Source of the DNA: Alistipes muris
Lineage (GTDB): Bacteria > Bacteroidota > Bacteroidia > Bacteroidales > Rikenellaceae
Length of the DNA stretch: 64,000 nt
Direction of reading: 5' to 3'
NCBI RefSeq assembly: GCF_943193205.1
Contig: NZ_CALPDD010000004.1
Span: 95,775-159,774, forward strand
The position numbers and the translations under genes were made by a program. Positions 1 to 9,803 of the stretch are shown here, piece after piece. The notes beneath the pieces were generated by a model. It ran no database searches, had not been told where the DNA came from, and saw only the letters and a list, made by a program, of their open reading frames with translations. Numbering within the stretch: the first letter of the stretch is position 1; each line of letters begins with the position of its first letter.

Positions 1-771
1 GGTTCGGAACGCGGTTCGATGGGCTTCGGGGCCTACGCCCGCTCGGCCGGGGTCGAACGGCTGGTCAGCCGCGAAGACTACGAAAAGGCCCACGGCACGA
101 ACGACTTCGACGGCTACTGGGGCATCTGGGACGAAGAATTCCTCCAGTTCGCAGGCGAAGAACTGCGGACGGTCGCACAGCCTTTCTTCGCCACCCTTTT
201 CACCCTCTCGGCCCACCACCCGTTCGTGGTTCCCGAACGCTATGCCACGGCGCTGCCCGAGGGTTACACCCGCATCCACAAGGGAATCGCCTACGACGAC
301 ATGGCTTTCCGCCGTTTCTTCGCCCGCTTCGGCCACGAGAAGTGGTTCCGCAACACGCTTTTCGTCTTCGTAGCCGACCACGTTTCGTCGGAGAAGTTCG
401 CCCCCGAAAGCCGCGAATACCCGGGCAGCCACCACATCGTCGGCTTCCTCTACACCCCCGACGGTGCCTTGCAGGGCGAAATCGGCGAAGTGACCCAGCA
501 GCTGGACATCATGCCGACGGTCCTGGGGCTTCTCGGCAACGATCAGCCTTATTTCGCTTTCGGGCGCGACCTGCTCGGCGAGCCGGACCGTCCCCGCTGG
601 GCCCTCTCCTACGACGGGCAGTTCCGCGCCTGGACCGACCGCGGTCCGGTGGAGTTCGACGACGCGCTCCCGCCCGCACCCACCGAAAGTGCAATGCAGC
701 AGCGTTACCGCGCACTGGTCCAGCAGTACTACTCCCATATCGAACGCAAAAGCTACGTCGTCGATGATTGA
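1..771 (+). CDS. LTA synthase-like sulfatase-family protein, C-terminal part (5' truncated by window)
   Basis: The reading frame is open from base 1, so the N-terminus lies outside the window. About 256 residues are visible. The sequence has the sulfatase/phosphoglycerol-transferase pattern: a SxRGSMGFGAYA stretch at the edge, FDGYWGIWDEEFLQF, FATLFTLSAHHPF, and VADHVS, whose Asp-His pair is a typical metal ligand. LtaS-type enzymes are membrane-anchored proteins that transfer phosphoglycerol or phosphoethanolamine groups outside the cytoplasmic membrane. The substrate cannot be told from this part. Its stop overlaps the start of the next gene, so the two are probably co-transcribed. Confidence 0.85.
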   Translation, partial: GSERGSMGFGAYARSAGVERLVSREDYEKAHGTNDFDGYWGIWDEEFLQFAGEELRTVAQPFFATLFTLSAHHPFVVPERYATALPEGYTRIHKGIAYDDMAFRRFFARFGHEKWFRNTLFVFVADHVSSEKFAPESREYPGSHHIVGFLYTPDGALQGEIGEVTQQLDIMPTVLGLLGNDQPYFAFGRDLLGEPDRPRWALSYDGQFRAWTDRGPVEFDDALPPAPTESAMQQRYRALVQQYYSHIERKSYVVDD

Positions 772-2158
772 GTTCCGCCCCGTCCGGCTCGAAGACCGCG
801 CGGCCATCGAGCGGTTCACCCTCCCGTCGGACATCCGCAACTGCGACCTCGCTTTCGCCAACATGTTCTGCTGGCAGACGGTCTACCGCAGTTCGTGGGC
901 CGTGGTCGAAGGGTTTCTGGTCGTCCGGTTCCACATCGGCGGCGGCACCCGCATCGGCTACATGCAGCCCGTCGGCGAGGGCGACTTCACCCGCATCGTT
1001 CCGGCGCTGAAAGCCGATGCCCGTGCCCTCGGACAGCGGCTGCGGCTCATCGGGCTGACCGACCAGGGGCGCGAACTGCTCCGCCGCAGCTGCCCCGGAG
1101 CATTCGCGTTCCACTCCGACCGGGCGTCCGAAGACTACATCTACCGCGCCGACGAACTGCGCGAGCTGCCGGGCCGCCGCTATCAGCCCAAGCGCAACCA
1201 CATCAACCGCTTCACAGCGACCTGCCCCGACTTCCGCTACGAGGAGCTCACGCCCGACCGTTTCGCCGAGTGCATGACCCTCGAACGCCAGTGGCGCCGG
1301 ACCCACGAGGGCCACGCCTCCGAGCTGTGCGCCGAACAGCGGGCCATGCAGCTGGCGTTCGACCATTTCAGTGAACTGGGCCTGCGCGGCGGGTGTCTCT
1401 ACGTCGGCGAGCGGCTGGCGGCGTTCACCTATGGCTCGGCCGTCAACGACCGTACGTTCGTCACCCACGTCGAAAAGGCCGACACGGCGTTCGAGGGGGC
1501 TTTCACGGTCATCAACAAACTTTTCGCCGAGCACCTGCCCCCGCAATTCACCCTCGTCAACCGCGAGGAGGACCTCGGCATCGAGGGGCTCCGCCACGCC
1601 AAGCTCTCCTACCATCCGGCCGAACTGCTGCACAAGTTCGCGGCCATCCGGCTCGACCCCGACGAAGCGGCATGCAAGACGTTGTGGATGAAAGTTTTCG
1701 GCGACGGCGACGAGTTCGTCGACACCTTTCTGATGCGCTATTACGACCGCAGCCGGATGCTCACCGCCCAATGCGAAGGACGCACGGCCGCCATGCTCCA
1801 TATCCTGCCGTTCGACACCGAGCTGGGCCGCACGAGCTACATCTACGGCGTGGCCACCGACCCCGAATTCCGCAACCGCGGGCTGGCGTCGCAGCTGATG
1901 GAGCAGGCCCTGCAACTATGCGACGAGCAGGGCGACGATGCCGTTTTCCTCATCCCAACCCCTGGCAGGGAGTGGCTGCGCGGGTTCTACGGCCGCTTCG
2001 GATTCGCAGGCTCCCTGCCCGCAGCGTTCCGCACGCCCGACGGCTTCGACTTCGGCACGGGCAACCCCGCCGCCGACCTCGCCATGCTCCGCCTGCGCAA
2101 CCCCGCTGCGCCCCTGCCCGAGCAGCTGATTTGCACTTACAAGCAGGAACACGCATAG
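764..2158 (+). CDS. DUF2156 (phosphatidylglycerol lysyltransferase-like) plus GNAT acetyltransferase, two-domain protein
   Basis: 464 residues from the ATG at 764, which overlaps the upstream TGA (769-771). A longer frame from 689 exists, but it would overlap the previous gene by over 80 bases. The N-terminal ~290 residues look like the DUF2156/LPG_synthase_C fold: MIEFRPVRLED, PKRNHINRF, EDLGIEGLRHAK. The C-terminal ~150 residues are a GNAT domain with the acetyl-CoA loop region YGVATDPEFRNRGLASQLM. Such tandem proteins are common in Bacteroidales and are probably aminoacyl or acyl transferases; the acceptor is unknown. Confidence 0.8.
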   Translation: MIEFRPVRLEDRAAIERFTLPSDIRNCDLAFANMFCWQTVYRSSWAVVEGFLVVRFHIGGGTRIGYMQPVGEGDFTRIVPALKADARALGQRLRLIGLTDQGRELLRRSCPGAFAFHSDRASEDYIYRADELRELPGRRYQPKRNHINRFTATCPDFRYEELTPDRFAECMTLERQWRRTHEGHASELCAEQRAMQLAFDHFSELGLRGGCLYVGERLAAFTYGSAVNDRTFVTHVEKADTAFEGAFTVINKLFAEHLPPQFTLVNREEDLGIEGLRHAKLSYHPAELLHKFAAIRLDPDEAACKTLWMKVFGDGDEFVDTFLMRYYDRSRMLTAQCEGRTAAMLHILPFDTELGRTSYIYGVATDPEFRNRGLASQLMEQALQLCDEQGDDAVFLIPTPGREWLRGFYGRFGFAGSLPAAFRTPDGFDFGTGNPAADLAMLRLRNPAAPLPEQLICTYKQEHA

Positions 2159-2219
2159 CGCATTTTCGGCCCGCATGAATTCCCCGGCAATGGCGAGCGA
2201 AACGCCGACGCACCCAACG

Positions 2220-2250
2220 AAAAAGGCCCGGAGTGCTCCGGGCCTTTTCT
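2220..2250. terminator. Bidirectional intrinsic terminator between convergent genes
   Basis: A perfect 13-nt inverted repeat (AAAAGGCCCGGAG at 2222-2234, CTCCGGGCCTTTT at 2237-2249) has an A-run on its left and a T-run on its right. It can therefore end both the rightward DUF2156 gene and the leftward pur-folD transcript. Confidence 0.85.
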
Positions 2251-2262
2251 TTCGACTGATTG

Positions 2263-2278
2263 CTAAAACGTTTTAGCA
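2263..2278. promoter_or_regulatory. Perfect 16-bp palindrome resembling a LacI/PurR-family operator
   Basis: GCTAAAACGTTTTAGC is a perfect palindrome with a central CG, as in LacI-family operators. It lies just past the folD stop rather than in a promoter. Fourteen of its bases recur exactly at 57968-57981. A regulatory role is inference; it could also be a short hairpin preceding the terminator. Confidence 0.4.
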
Positions 2279-2282
2279 GCGG

Positions 2283-3131
2283 CTATTTCTGCTTGCGCAG
2301 GAAACATTCGATGGTATTTTCCATCAAGCAGCAGATGGTCATCGGCCCCACGCCGCCGGGCACGGGTGTGATGACGGAGGCTTTCGGCTCGATGGCGGCG
2401 TAGTCGACGTCGCCGCACAGCTTGCCCGTCTCCGGGTCGCGGTTGACCCCCACGTCGATGACCACGGCGCCGTCGGCCACCATGTCGGCCGTGACGAACT
2501 TCGGGCGGCCGATAGCCACGACGAGGATTTCGGCGCGGCGGGTCACCTCCGCCAGGTTGCGCGTGCGGCTGTGAGCGATAGTCACCGTCGCGTTTTCGTC
2601 CAGCAGCAGCTTGGCCACGGGCAGTCCCACGATGTTGCTGCGGCCGATGACCACCGCCTCGCGGCCCGCGATCTCCACCCCGGCGGCCTTGAGCATCTTG
2701 ATGATTCCTTTGGGCGTGCAAGGCAGCGTGCAGGGCTGTTTCTGCCACAGCGCCGCCACGTTGAGCGGGTGGAAACCGTCCACGTCCTTGGTCTTGTCGA
2801 TGGCCGCGATGACCCGCTCCTCGCTGATATGTTTCGGGAGAGGAAGCTGCACCAGAATGCCGTCGACCTCCGCATCGGCGTTGAGCTCGGCGATGATGCC
2901 GAGCAGTTCCTCCTCGGCGATGTCCGCAGGCTTGCGGACGGTGGTGTTGCGGATGCCCACCTCGGCCGAAGCCTTGGCCTTGCCTGTCACATAGCTCACG
3001 CTGCCGGGGTCCTCGCCCACCAGGATGACCGCCAGATGGGGCACACGCCCGTATCGGGCCGGGAAAGCCGCCACCTCCGCCGCCATGTCGGCCTTGAGCC
3101 GGGCCGAAAGTTCTTTTCCGCTGATTGTCAT
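2283..3131 (-). CDS. folD: Bifunctional methylenetetrahydrofolate dehydrogenase / methenyltetrahydrofolate cyclohydrolase
   Basis: 282 residues, the usual length. FolD interconverts 5,10-methylene-, methenyl- and 10-formyl-THF in the cytoplasm using NADP. The catalytic-site motif YVTGKAKASAEVG, the QLPLPKHI stretch and the C-terminal signature PVPGGVGPMT are all present. It is the last gene of the purine cluster, 63 nt after purD. That placement makes sense because PurN and PurH both consume 10-formyl-THF. The gap to purD holds a dispersed-repeat-like sequence rather than an obvious promoter. Confidence 0.97.
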   Translation of the reverse strand: MTISGKELSARLKADMAAEVAAFPARYGRVPHLAVILVGEDPGSVSYVTGKAKASAEVGIRNTTVRKPADIAEEELLGIIAELNADAEVDGILVQLPLPKHISEERVIAAIDKTKDVDGFHPLNVAALWQKQPCTLPCTPKGIIKMLKAAGVEIAGREAVVIGRSNIVGLPVAKLLLDENATVTIAHSRTRNLAEVTRRAEILVVAIGRPKFVTADMVADGAVVIDVGVNRDPETGKLCGDVDYAAIEPKASVITPVPGGVGPMTICCLMENTIECFLRKQK

Positions 3132-3141
3132 AATCTATTGC

Positions 3142-3184
3142 ATTTTGAAGATTCTTCGTCGCCTACGGCTCCTCAGAATAACGG
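3142..3184. repeat. Dispersed intergenic repeat-like sequence between purD and folD
   Basis: On the minus strand the segment reads like the widespread ATTCTGAGGAGCCGTAGGCG/ACGAAGAATCTTC-type intergenic repeat. A related GTCATTACGAGGAGCCGCAG segment lies at 52949-52969. I recognise the pattern but cannot count copies beyond this window. Confidence 0.45.
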
Positions 3185-3194
3185 TTACTTGTTT

Positions 3195-4442
3195 TCATTC
3201 CCCCAACGCCCAATGGCCGATGTCGGTGCGGTGGAACAGGTGCCCGCAGTCGATACGGGCCACGTCGCGCAGGGCGTTCGCACGCGCTTCGGCGAGGTCC
3301 TTGCCCCGGCCCACCACGAACAGCACGCGGCCCCCGGCGGTCAGCACGCGGTCGCCGTCGGCCTTGGTCCCCATGTGGTAGACCGTGCCGCCGACAGCGT
3401 CCAGCCCCCCGATTTCGTGGCCCTTTTCATAGGCGCCGGGATAACCTTTCGACGCCAGCACGATACCCAGCGTTGCAAAACCGTGCCACTCCAACCGGGC
3501 GTCGCGCCCCTCGGCCACGGCACAGAAAATATCGACGATGTCGCTTTTCAGCCGCGGCAGCACCACTTCGGTCTCGGGATCGCCGAACCGGGCGTTGAAC
3601 TCGATGACCTTGATTCCCTGCGCCGTCTTCATCAGCCCGCCGTAGAGCACCCCCTCGAACGGGCATCCCTCGGCCGCCATCGCGTCGGCCACGGGCTGCA
3701 TGATACGCTCCAACGCGAATTTTTCGTCTTCGGCCGTGACGAACGGCAGCGGCGAATAAGCCCCCATGCCGCCCGTGTTGGGTCCGCAGTCGCCGTCGTA
3801 GGCCCGCTTGTGGTCCTGCGCCAGCACCATGGGCCACACCCGGCGGCCCGAGACGAAACACATGAACGAGAACTCGGGACCCTCCAGATAATCCTCGACG
3901 ACCACCTTGCCCTCGCCGAACTTGTCGTCGAGCAGCATGTCGCGCAGAGCGGCGTCGGCCTCCTCCATCGTCTGTGCGATGACCACGCCCTTACCGGCAG
4001 CCAATCCGTCGTACTTGAGCACGGCTGGAAACGACCGCCCGGCCACGTAGTCGCGGGCCGCGGCATAGTCGGTGAAAGCCCGGAACCCGGCAGTCGGGAT
4101 GTCGTATTTCGCCATCAGCTCCTTGGCGAACTCCTTGGACGATTCGATGCGCGCGGCCGCTTTCGTCGGACCGAAAATCCGCAGTCCCGCGGCCTTGAAC
4201 GCATCGACGACGCCCGCCGCCAACGACACCTCGGGCCCCACGACCGTCAGCCCGACGCCCTGCGCCACGGCGAAGTCGCGCAAGGTCTCCACGTCGGTCT
4301 CCTTGACAGCCACGCACTCGGCCTGCCGGGCGATACCCGCGTTGCCGGGCGCGCAATAGATTTTTTCGACCTGCGGCGAACGCGTCAGCGCATCGACGAT
4401 GGCGTGCTCGCGGCCGCCCGAACCGATTACAAGAACTTTCAT
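3195..4442 (-). CDS. purD: Phosphoribosylamine-glycine ligase (GAR synthetase)
   Basis: 415 residues starting [16 protein letters not shown] 39-residue in-frame extension is possible but would run into purH. PurD joins phosphoribosylamine to glycine with ATP, step 2 of IMP synthesis. The N-terminal GSGGREHA nucleotide-fold motif, the ATP-grasp core KYDGLAAGKGV and GPNTGGMGAYSPLPF are clear. It starts 4 nt after the purH stop, so it is translated from the same polycistronic message. Confidence 0.97.
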   Translation of the reverse strand: MKVLVIGSGGREHAIVDALTRSPQVEKIYCAPGNAGIARQAECVAVKETDVETLRDFAVAQGVGLTVVGPEVSLAAGVVDAFKAAGLRIFGPTKAAARIESSKEFAKELMAKYDIPTAGFRAFTDYAAARDYVAGRSFPAVLKYDGLAAGKGVVIAQTMEEADAALRDMLLDDKFGEGKVVVEDYLEGPEFSFMCFVSGRRVWPMVLAQDHKRAYDGDCGPNTGGMGAYSPLPFVTAEDEKFALERIMQPVADAMAAEGCPFEGVLYGGLMKTAQGIKVIEFNARFGDPETEVVLPRLKSDIVDIFCAVAEGRDARLEWHGFATLGIVLASKGYPGAYEKGHEIGGLDAVGGTVYHMGTKADGDRVLTAGGRVLFVVGRGKDLAEARANALRDVARIDCGHLFHRTDIGHWALGE

Positions 4443-4446
4443 CTTT

Positions 4447-5976
4447 TCAATGTTTGAAATGGCGTTCGCCCGCAAAGCACATTGCGATTCCCTTTTCGTC
4501 GGCCTTGCGGACGGAATCTTCGTCGCGCACCGAACCGCCCGGCTGGACGATGGCCGCAACGCCGTATTCGGCCGCGAGGGTCACGCAGTCGTCGAACGGG
4601 AAGAAACCGTCCGAAGCCAGCACCAGCCCCTCGGTGAAACCGGCGGCCCGGGCCTGCTTCAGGGCGATTTCGGCCGAACCGATGCGGTTCATCTGGCCGG
4701 CGCCGACACCCAAGGTGCGGCCCTCCTTCACGACCACGATAGCGTTGGATTTCACATGCTTGACGATGCGCCAGCCGAAATTGAGGTCGTCCAGCTGTGC
4801 GGCCGTCGGCTTCCGCTCCGTGACGCACATGTCGGCCGTCACGGCTTTCGTCGCGACGTCGAGCTCCTGCACGAGCAGCCCGCCGTTGACGCTGACATAC
4901 TGCTTGGGCGCTCCGGCATCGGGCGTCATATCGACCTCCAACAGACGCAGGTTCTTCTTGGCGCAGAGGACTTCGAGCGCCCCCTCGTCGAACTTCGGCG
5001 CCATGATGATTTCGAGGAAAACCGGCTTCATCAGCTCGGCCGCCTCGCGCGTCACGGTGCGGTTCGTGGCGACGATGCCGCCGAAAATCGACACCTTGTC
5101 GGCCTCGTAAGCCTTGGTCCACGCATCGGCCACGTCTGCGCCGACAGCCGCGCCGCAGGGATTCATGTGCTTGAGACCGACGCAGAACGGTACGTCGAAC
5201 TCGCGCACGATGCACAGCGCCGCATTGGCGTCCTGTATATTATTGTAAGACAACTCCTTGCCGTTGAGTTGCCGCGCAAAAGCCAGCGAATAAGGCGTCC
5301 GCTCGCCCTCGCGGTAGAACTTGGCCGACTGGTGGGGATTCTCGCCGTAGCGCAGCGACTGCACGAGGTCGAATTCGAGGAACAGCTTCTCGTCGAGCCC
5401 TGCCTGCGCCCGCATGTAGGCCGCAATCATGGCGTCGTACTGCGCCGTGTGGGTGTAGGCCTTGGCCGAGAGCTTCAGCCGCGTAGCCCTATCGGTATTG
5501 CCCGAAACGCGTATTTCGCTCAAAATCTGCGCATAATCGTCGGGGTCGCACACCACCGTCACGTCGGCCCAGTTCTTGGCCGCCGAACGCAGCATCGAGG
5601 GGCCCCCGATGTCGATGTTCTCGATGGCGTCCTCCATCTTCACGCCGGGTTTGGCAATCGTTTCGCGGAACGGGTAGAGGTTGACGCAGACCATGTCGAT
5701 GAACCCGATGCCGTTCTCTTTCAGCGCCCGCAGATGCTCGGGGTCGTCGCGGCGCGCCAGCAGACCGCCGTGCACCTTGGGATGGAGGGTCTTGACCCGT
5801 CCGTCGCAGATTTCGGGGAATCCCGTCACCTCGCTGATGTTCAGCACTTCCACACCGCTGTCGCACAGCAGTTTCATTGTTCCGCCCGTGGCGATCACCT
5901 CCCAGCCCAACTCGCGCAGGCCCCGGGCGAACTCCACGACGCCCCGCTTGTCGCTAACACTGATTAAAGTACGCAT
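4447..5976 (-). CDS. purH: Bifunctional AICAR transformylase / IMP cyclohydrolase
   Basis: 509 residues. PurH carries out the last two steps of IMP synthesis. The N-terminal MGS-like cyclohydrolase domain shows LISVSDKRGVVEFA and IATGGT. The transformylase domain carries the conserved KHMNPCGAAVG segment and ends CFAGERHFKH. It is separated from purN by 2 nt and from purD by 4 nt. It uses 10-formyl-THF, which downstream folD can help provide. Confidence 0.98.
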   Translation of the reverse strand: MRTLISVSDKRGVVEFARGLRELGWEVIATGGTMKLLCDSGVEVLNISEVTGFPEICDGRVKTLHPKVHGGLLARRDDPEHLRALKENGIGFIDMVCVNLYPFRETIAKPGVKMEDAIENIDIGGPSMLRSAAKNWADVTVVCDPDDYAQILSEIRVSGNTDRATRLKLSAKAYTHTAQYDAMIAAYMRAQAGLDEKLFLEFDLVQSLRYGENPHQSAKFYREGERTPYSLAFARQLNGKELSYNNIQDANAALCIVREFDVPFCVGLKHMNPCGAAVGADVADAWTKAYEADKVSIFGGIVATNRTVTREAAELMKPVFLEIIMAPKFDEGALEVLCAKKNLRLLEVDMTPDAGAPKQYVSVNGGLLVQELDVATKAVTADMCVTERKPTAAQLDDLNFGWRIVKHVKSNAIVVVKEGRTLGVGAGQMNRIGSAEIALKQARAAGFTEGLVLASDGFFPFDDCVTLAAEYGVAAIVQPGGSVRDEDSVRKADEKGIAMCFAGERHFKH

Positions 5977-5978
5977 AA

Positions 5979-6545
5979 TTATTTGTTGTTCAATATTTTG
6001 TCTATCGTTTCAATATAAAGCGGGTATTCCGTGGCATGGACCAGCCGTTCCAACTCGGCGAGGTCGCCGCCCTCGTAGTCGAACGCCCGCTGGGCGAGGA
6101 TGGGCCCGCCGTCGAGCGTGGCGTCGACCCGGTGGATCGTCACGCCGAAGACCTTGACGCCGTACTCCAATGCCTGCTCGATGGCATGGGCGCCGCGAAA
6201 CGCCGGGAGCAGCGACGGGTGAACGTTGATAATCCGTCCGCCGTAAGCCGCCAGCAGCGTGTCGCCCACGATGCGCATGTAACCCGCCAGACAAACCAAT
6301 TCGACCCCGGCAGCATCGAGCCGCGCCACGATTTCGCGTTCGTAATCCGCTTTCGAAGCATACTCCTTCGGCGAGAAAACGAACGTGTCGACCCCGTGCG
6401 CCGCCGCCCGTCCGACCGCCCGGGCTCCGGGCCTGTCGCAGACCAAGAGCGCCACGCACGCGTCCAGCACGCCCCGCTCGCACGCCCCGGCGATGGCCTC
6501 GAAATTGGTCCCCTCGCCGCTGGCGAAAACCGCGATCCGGTGCAT
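5979..6545 (-). CDS. purN: Phosphoribosylglycinamide formyltransferase
   Basis: 188 residues. Catalyses step 3 of IMP synthesis, formylation of GAR by 10-formyl-THF. Visible motifs are FASGEGTNFEAI (phosphate loop), NVHPSLLPAFRG with the catalytic Asn and His, and the downstream Asp in HRVDATLDGGPIL. It is tightly spaced, 3 nt after purM and 2 nt before purH. Confidence 0.97.
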   Translation of the reverse strand: MHRIAVFASGEGTNFEAIAGACERGVLDACVALLVCDRPGARAVGRAAAHGVDTFVFSPKEYASKADYEREIVARLDAAGVELVCLAGYMRIVGDTLLAAYGGRIINVHPSLLPAFRGAHAIEQALEYGVKVFGVTIHRVDATLDGGPILAQRAFDYEGGDLAELERLVHATEYPLYIETIDKILNNK

Positions 6546-6548
6546 GGA

Positions 6549-7574
6549 CTACCGGATGACGACACCCTCGGTGCCGGTGACGCGTCCGATGACCGCAGCC
6601 CGCTCGCCCTGCCCGGCGAGGATGCCGATGGCCCGCTGCGCCTCGGCGGCGTCGAGCGCGATGACCATGCCGATGCCCATGTTGAAGATGTTGAACATCT
6701 CGCGGTGGGGCACCTTGCCGTACTTTTCGAGGAAGCGGAACACGGGCAGAATCTCCCACGAACCCTCCTCGATTTCGATGCCCTGCCCCTCGCGGAGGAT
6801 GCGCGGGATGTTCTCGTCGAAGCCGCCGCCCGTGATATGGCTGATGCCGTGGACGTCGCAGCTGCGGATGACTTCGAGCACCTGTTTGACGTAGATTTTC
6901 GTGGGAGTCAGCAACACCTCGCCCAGCAAACGGTCGGAGAGCTCTGGGTAACTTTCGTGCAGATTCAATGCGTTGTCGGCCACGATTTTACGCACCAAGC
7001 TGAAGCCGTTGGAATGAACGCCGCTCGACGCCACGCCCACCAGCACGTCGCCGACCTTGACCTTCGAGCCGTCGATCAACCGCTTCTTCTCGACCACACC
7101 GACCGTGAACCCGGCGATGTCGTACTCGCCGTCGGCATACATGCCCGGCATTTCGGCCGTCTCGCCGCCCACCAAGGCGCAACCCGCCTGGCGGCAGCCC
7201 TCGGCGACCCCGGCGACGATAGCTTCGATTTTGCGGGGCTCGTTGCACCCCACGGCCACGTAGTCGAGGAACAGCAACGGTTCGGCCCCCTGCGCCAACA
7301 CGTCGTTGACGCACATGGCCACGGCGTCGATGCCGATGGTATCGTGCTTGTCCATGGCGAACGCCAACTTGAGCTTGGTGCCGACGCCGTCGGTGCCGCT
7401 CACCAGCACAGGCTCCTCGACCCGCAGCGCCGAGAGGTCGAACATCCCGCCGAACGCTCCGATATTGCCCATCACGCCCAAACGCGAAGTCGACGCCACG
7501 TGCTTCTTGATGCGCCGCACCACTTCGTATCCGGCTTCGAGGTTGACCCCCGCCTTTTCATAACTTTCTGCCAT
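6549..7574 (-). CDS. purM: Phosphoribosylformylglycinamidine cyclo-ligase (AIR synthetase)
   Basis: 341 residues of the PurM fold. Closes the imidazole ring (FGAM to AIR with ATP), step 5. The glycine-rich [13 protein letters not shown] segment, the [18 protein letters not shown] motif and [14 protein letters not shown] are typical. It follows purF after a 45-nt gap that holds an AT-rich simple repeat. Confidence 0.97.
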   Translation of the reverse strand: MAESYEKAGVNLEAGYEVVRRIKKHVASTSRLGVMGNIGAFGGMFDLSALRVEEPVLVSGTDGVGTKLKLAFAMDKHDTIGIDAVAMCVNDVLAQGAEPLLFLDYVAVGCNEPRKIEAIVAGVAEGCRQAGCALVGGETAEMPGMYADGEYDIAGFTVGVVEKKRLIDGSKVKVGDVLVGVASSGVHSNGFSLVRKIVADNALNLHESYPELSDRLLGEVLLTPTKIYVKQVLEVIRSCDVHGISHITGGGFDENIPRILREGQGIEIEEGSWEILPVFRFLEKYGKVPHREMFNIFNMGIGMVIALDAAEAQRAIGILAGQGERAAVIGRVTGTEGVVIR

Positions 7575-7582
7575 CGTGGAAA

Positions 7583-7619
7583 GGAATAATTTTTAATTCT
7601 TAATTTTTCATTTTTAATT
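7583..7619. repeat. AT-rich intergenic simple repeat (purF-purM gap)
   Basis: TAATTTTTAATTCTTAATTT followed by TTCATTTTTAATTT is a run of related 7-10-nt AT-rich units in an otherwise GC-rich operon. The same units appear as inverted arms around 40896-41013. Confidence 0.75.
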
Positions 7620-9038
7620 TCAGAACTTGCCGTCCTTGTTGGCCTCCTCGCGCGCGGTGTAAAGCGCTGTCGGATAACGCCCCGTGAAGCAGGCCGTGCA
7701 GAGTTCGCAACGCCCGCCCGCCGCATAGAGCGCCTTTTCGGAGAGGAAAGCCAGCGTGTCGCACCCGATTTCGCGGCGCACGCCCTCGACGTCGAGCCGG
7801 GCCGAAATCAATTCATCGTAAGTGGAGGTGTCCACCCCGTAGAAACACGGGTCGGTCATCGGGGGCGACGCGATGCGCACATGCACCTCCGCAGCACCCG
7901 CCTCGCGCAGCATGCCGACGATGCGCCGCGAAGTCGTACCCCGCACGATGGAATCGTCGATGAGCACCACCCGCTTGCCCCGCACGATGGAACGCACGGC
8001 CGAGAGCTTCATCCGCACCCCCTTTTCGCGCATAGCCTGCGAGGGCTGGATGAAGGTGCGGGCGATATACTTGTTCTTTATCAAACCCATTTCGTAGGGC
8101 AGGCCGCTCGCTTCGGCGTAGCCCATCGCGGCGCTGAGACTCGAATCGGGCACCCCGACGACGATGTCGGCCGAAACGGGGGCTTCCTCGAAAAGCAGGC
8201 GCCCCGACTCCTTGCGGTAGGCGTGGACGTTGCAGCCCTCGATGTCGCTGTCGGGACGCGCAAAATAGATATACTCCATGGCGCACATCTGACGCCGCTT
8301 GTACTGCGAATAATCGGCCGAACGCAGGCCGTGCGAATCAATGGTCACGATTTCGCCCGGCTCGACGTCGCGCACGAACTCCGCGCCCAGCACGTCGAAC
8401 GCGCAGGTCTCGCTCGAAACGACATACCCGTCGCCCAACCGCCCGATGGAGAGCGGCCGCAGGCCGTGCTTGTCGCGGCAGGCGTAGATGCGGTGGGCCG
8501 TCATGATGACGAAAGCGAAAGCCCCCTCCAGCATGTTGAGCGCGTCGATGATCGAATAGATGCGCGGCCGGTCGTGGAACTTGGTCTCCTTCTTGATGAG
8601 GTGGGCCAGCACCTCGCTGTCGGACGAGGACTGGAAAAGGCTGCCCCGGTTCTCCAGATAATCGCGAACCTGTTTGGAATTGACGATGTTGCCGTTATGG
8701 GCCAACGCGAAATCGCCCGTGTTGTGGCGGAACATGAAAGGCTGCACGTTCTCGATTCCGCCGCCGCCCGCCGTCGAATAACGCACGTGGCCGATGGCCA
8801 TGCTGCCCGTGAGGGTGGCCAAACCGGGCTCCTTGAAGACCTCGGTCACCAACCCCTCGCCCTTGATGCGGCGGAGCTTGCCGTCCTCGTCGACGCTGAC
8901 GATGCCGCAGCCCTCCTGCCCACGATGCTGCAAGGCGTGCAGCCCGTAGTAAGCGAGCGTCGAAGCCCCGGGCACGCCGTAGACCCCGAAGACGCCGCAC
9001 TCCTCGTGCAATTCCCTGTCGCTGAAGCGCCGCATCAT
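7620..9038 (-). CDS. purF: Amidophosphoribosyltransferase (glutamine PRPP amidotransferase)
   Basis: 472 residues. Commits PRPP to purine synthesis, using glutamine ammonia to make phosphoribosylamine. The N-terminal nucleophile is Cys14 in HEECGVFGVYG, so residues 1-13 would be a removable propeptide, as in the Bacillus type. The PRPP loop is VVLIDDSIVRGTTS (about 357-370). Cysteines at about 252, 398, 447 and 450 match the four ligands of the Bacillus-type [4Fe-4S] cluster. This suggests an oxygen-labile enzyme, consistent with an anaerobe. It starts 2 nt after the purC stop. Confidence 0.97.
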   Translation of the reverse strand: MMRRFSDRELHEECGVFGVYGVPGASTLAYYGLHALQHRGQEGCGIVSVDEDGKLRRIKGEGLVTEVFKEPGLATLTGSMAIGHVRYSTAGGGGIENVQPFMFRHNTGDFALAHNGNIVNSKQVRDYLENRGSLFQSSSDSEVLAHLIKKETKFHDRPRIYSIIDALNMLEGAFAFVIMTAHRIYACRDKHGLRPLSIGRLGDGYVVSSETCAFDVLGAEFVRDVEPGEIVTIDSHGLRSADYSQYKRRQMCAMEYIYFARPDSDIEGCNVHAYRKESGRLLFEEAPVSADIVVGVPDSSLSAAMGYAEASGLPYEMGLIKNKYIARTFIQPSQAMREKGVRMKLSAVRSIVRGKRVVLIDDSIVRGTTSRRIVGMLREAGAAEVHVRIASPPMTDPCFYGVDTSTYDELISARLDVEGVRREIGCDTLAFLSEKALYAAGGRCELCTACFTGRYPTALYTAREEANKDGKF

Positions 9039-9040
9039 CC

Positions 9041-9757
9041 CTAAGCCGTGATTTTACGCAACCGGGCCAGAATCTCCTCGTAAGCCTCGCGCACCTTGCC
9101 TAAGTCGCGGCGGAAACGGTCCTTGTCGAGCTTCTCGTTGGTCGTGGCGTCCCACAGACGGCAGGTGTCGGGCGACACTTCGTCGGCCAGCACGATTTCG
9201 CCGTCGGAAGTCTTGCCGAACTCGATCTTGAAGTCGATGAGGCGGATGTTCATCTGGGCGAACAAACCCTTGAGCACCTCGTTGATTTTGGCCGTCATCT
9301 TATAAATCGTATCGAGCTCCCCGTAGGTCGCGGCACCCAGCGCCACGGCGTGGTGGTCGTTGATGAGCGGGTCGCCCAGCTCGTCCTTCTTGTAGCAGAT
9401 GTCGAAGATGACGTTCGAGGGCTCGGTCCCCTCCTCGATGCCCAGGCGCTGGGCCATCGACCCGGCGATGACGTTGCGCACGATGACTTCCAACGGGATG
9501 ATCGTCACCTTGCGGCACACCTGGTCGCGGTCGTTGAGCGTCCCGACGTAGTGGGTCTTGACACCGGCCTTGTGCAGCTCCTTGAAAATCAAGGTCGAAA
9601 TGGCGTTGTTCAGCACCCCCTTGTTCTCGATGGTCGCTTTCTTGACGTTGTTGAACGCAGTGGCCGCATCCTTGTAGTGGATGATGATTTTGTCCGGGTC
9701 GTCGGTCAGAAAAACCTGCTTTGCCTTGCCCTCGTAGAGCATTTCGAGTTGTTTCAT
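9041..9757 (-). CDS. purC: Phosphoribosylaminoimidazole-succinocarboxamide synthase (SAICAR synthetase)
   Basis: 238 residues from the ATG before [15 protein letters not shown]. The 18-residue upstream extension reads as leader sequence. Joins CAIR and aspartate with ATP, step 8 of IMP synthesis. YEGKAKQVF, the ATP-binding [12 protein letters not shown] and [27 protein letters not shown] are characteristic. It sits between purL and purF in the operon. Confidence 0.97.
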   Translation of the reverse strand: MKQLEMLYEGKAKQVFLTDDPDKIIIHYKDAATAFNNVKKATIENKGVLNNAISTLIFKELHKAGVKTHYVGTLNDRDQVCRKVTIIPLEVIVRNVIAGSMAQRLGIEEGTEPSNVIFDICYKKDELGDPLINDHHAVALGAATYGELDTIYKMTAKINEVLKGLFAQMNIRLIDFKIEFGKTSDGEIVLADEVSPDTCRLWDATTNEKLDKDRFRRDLGKVREAYEEILARLRKITA

Positions 9758-9803
9758 GATTATGATGTTTTTGGTCTCTATCGTTTTCGCATGCGGAAAG
9801 GCG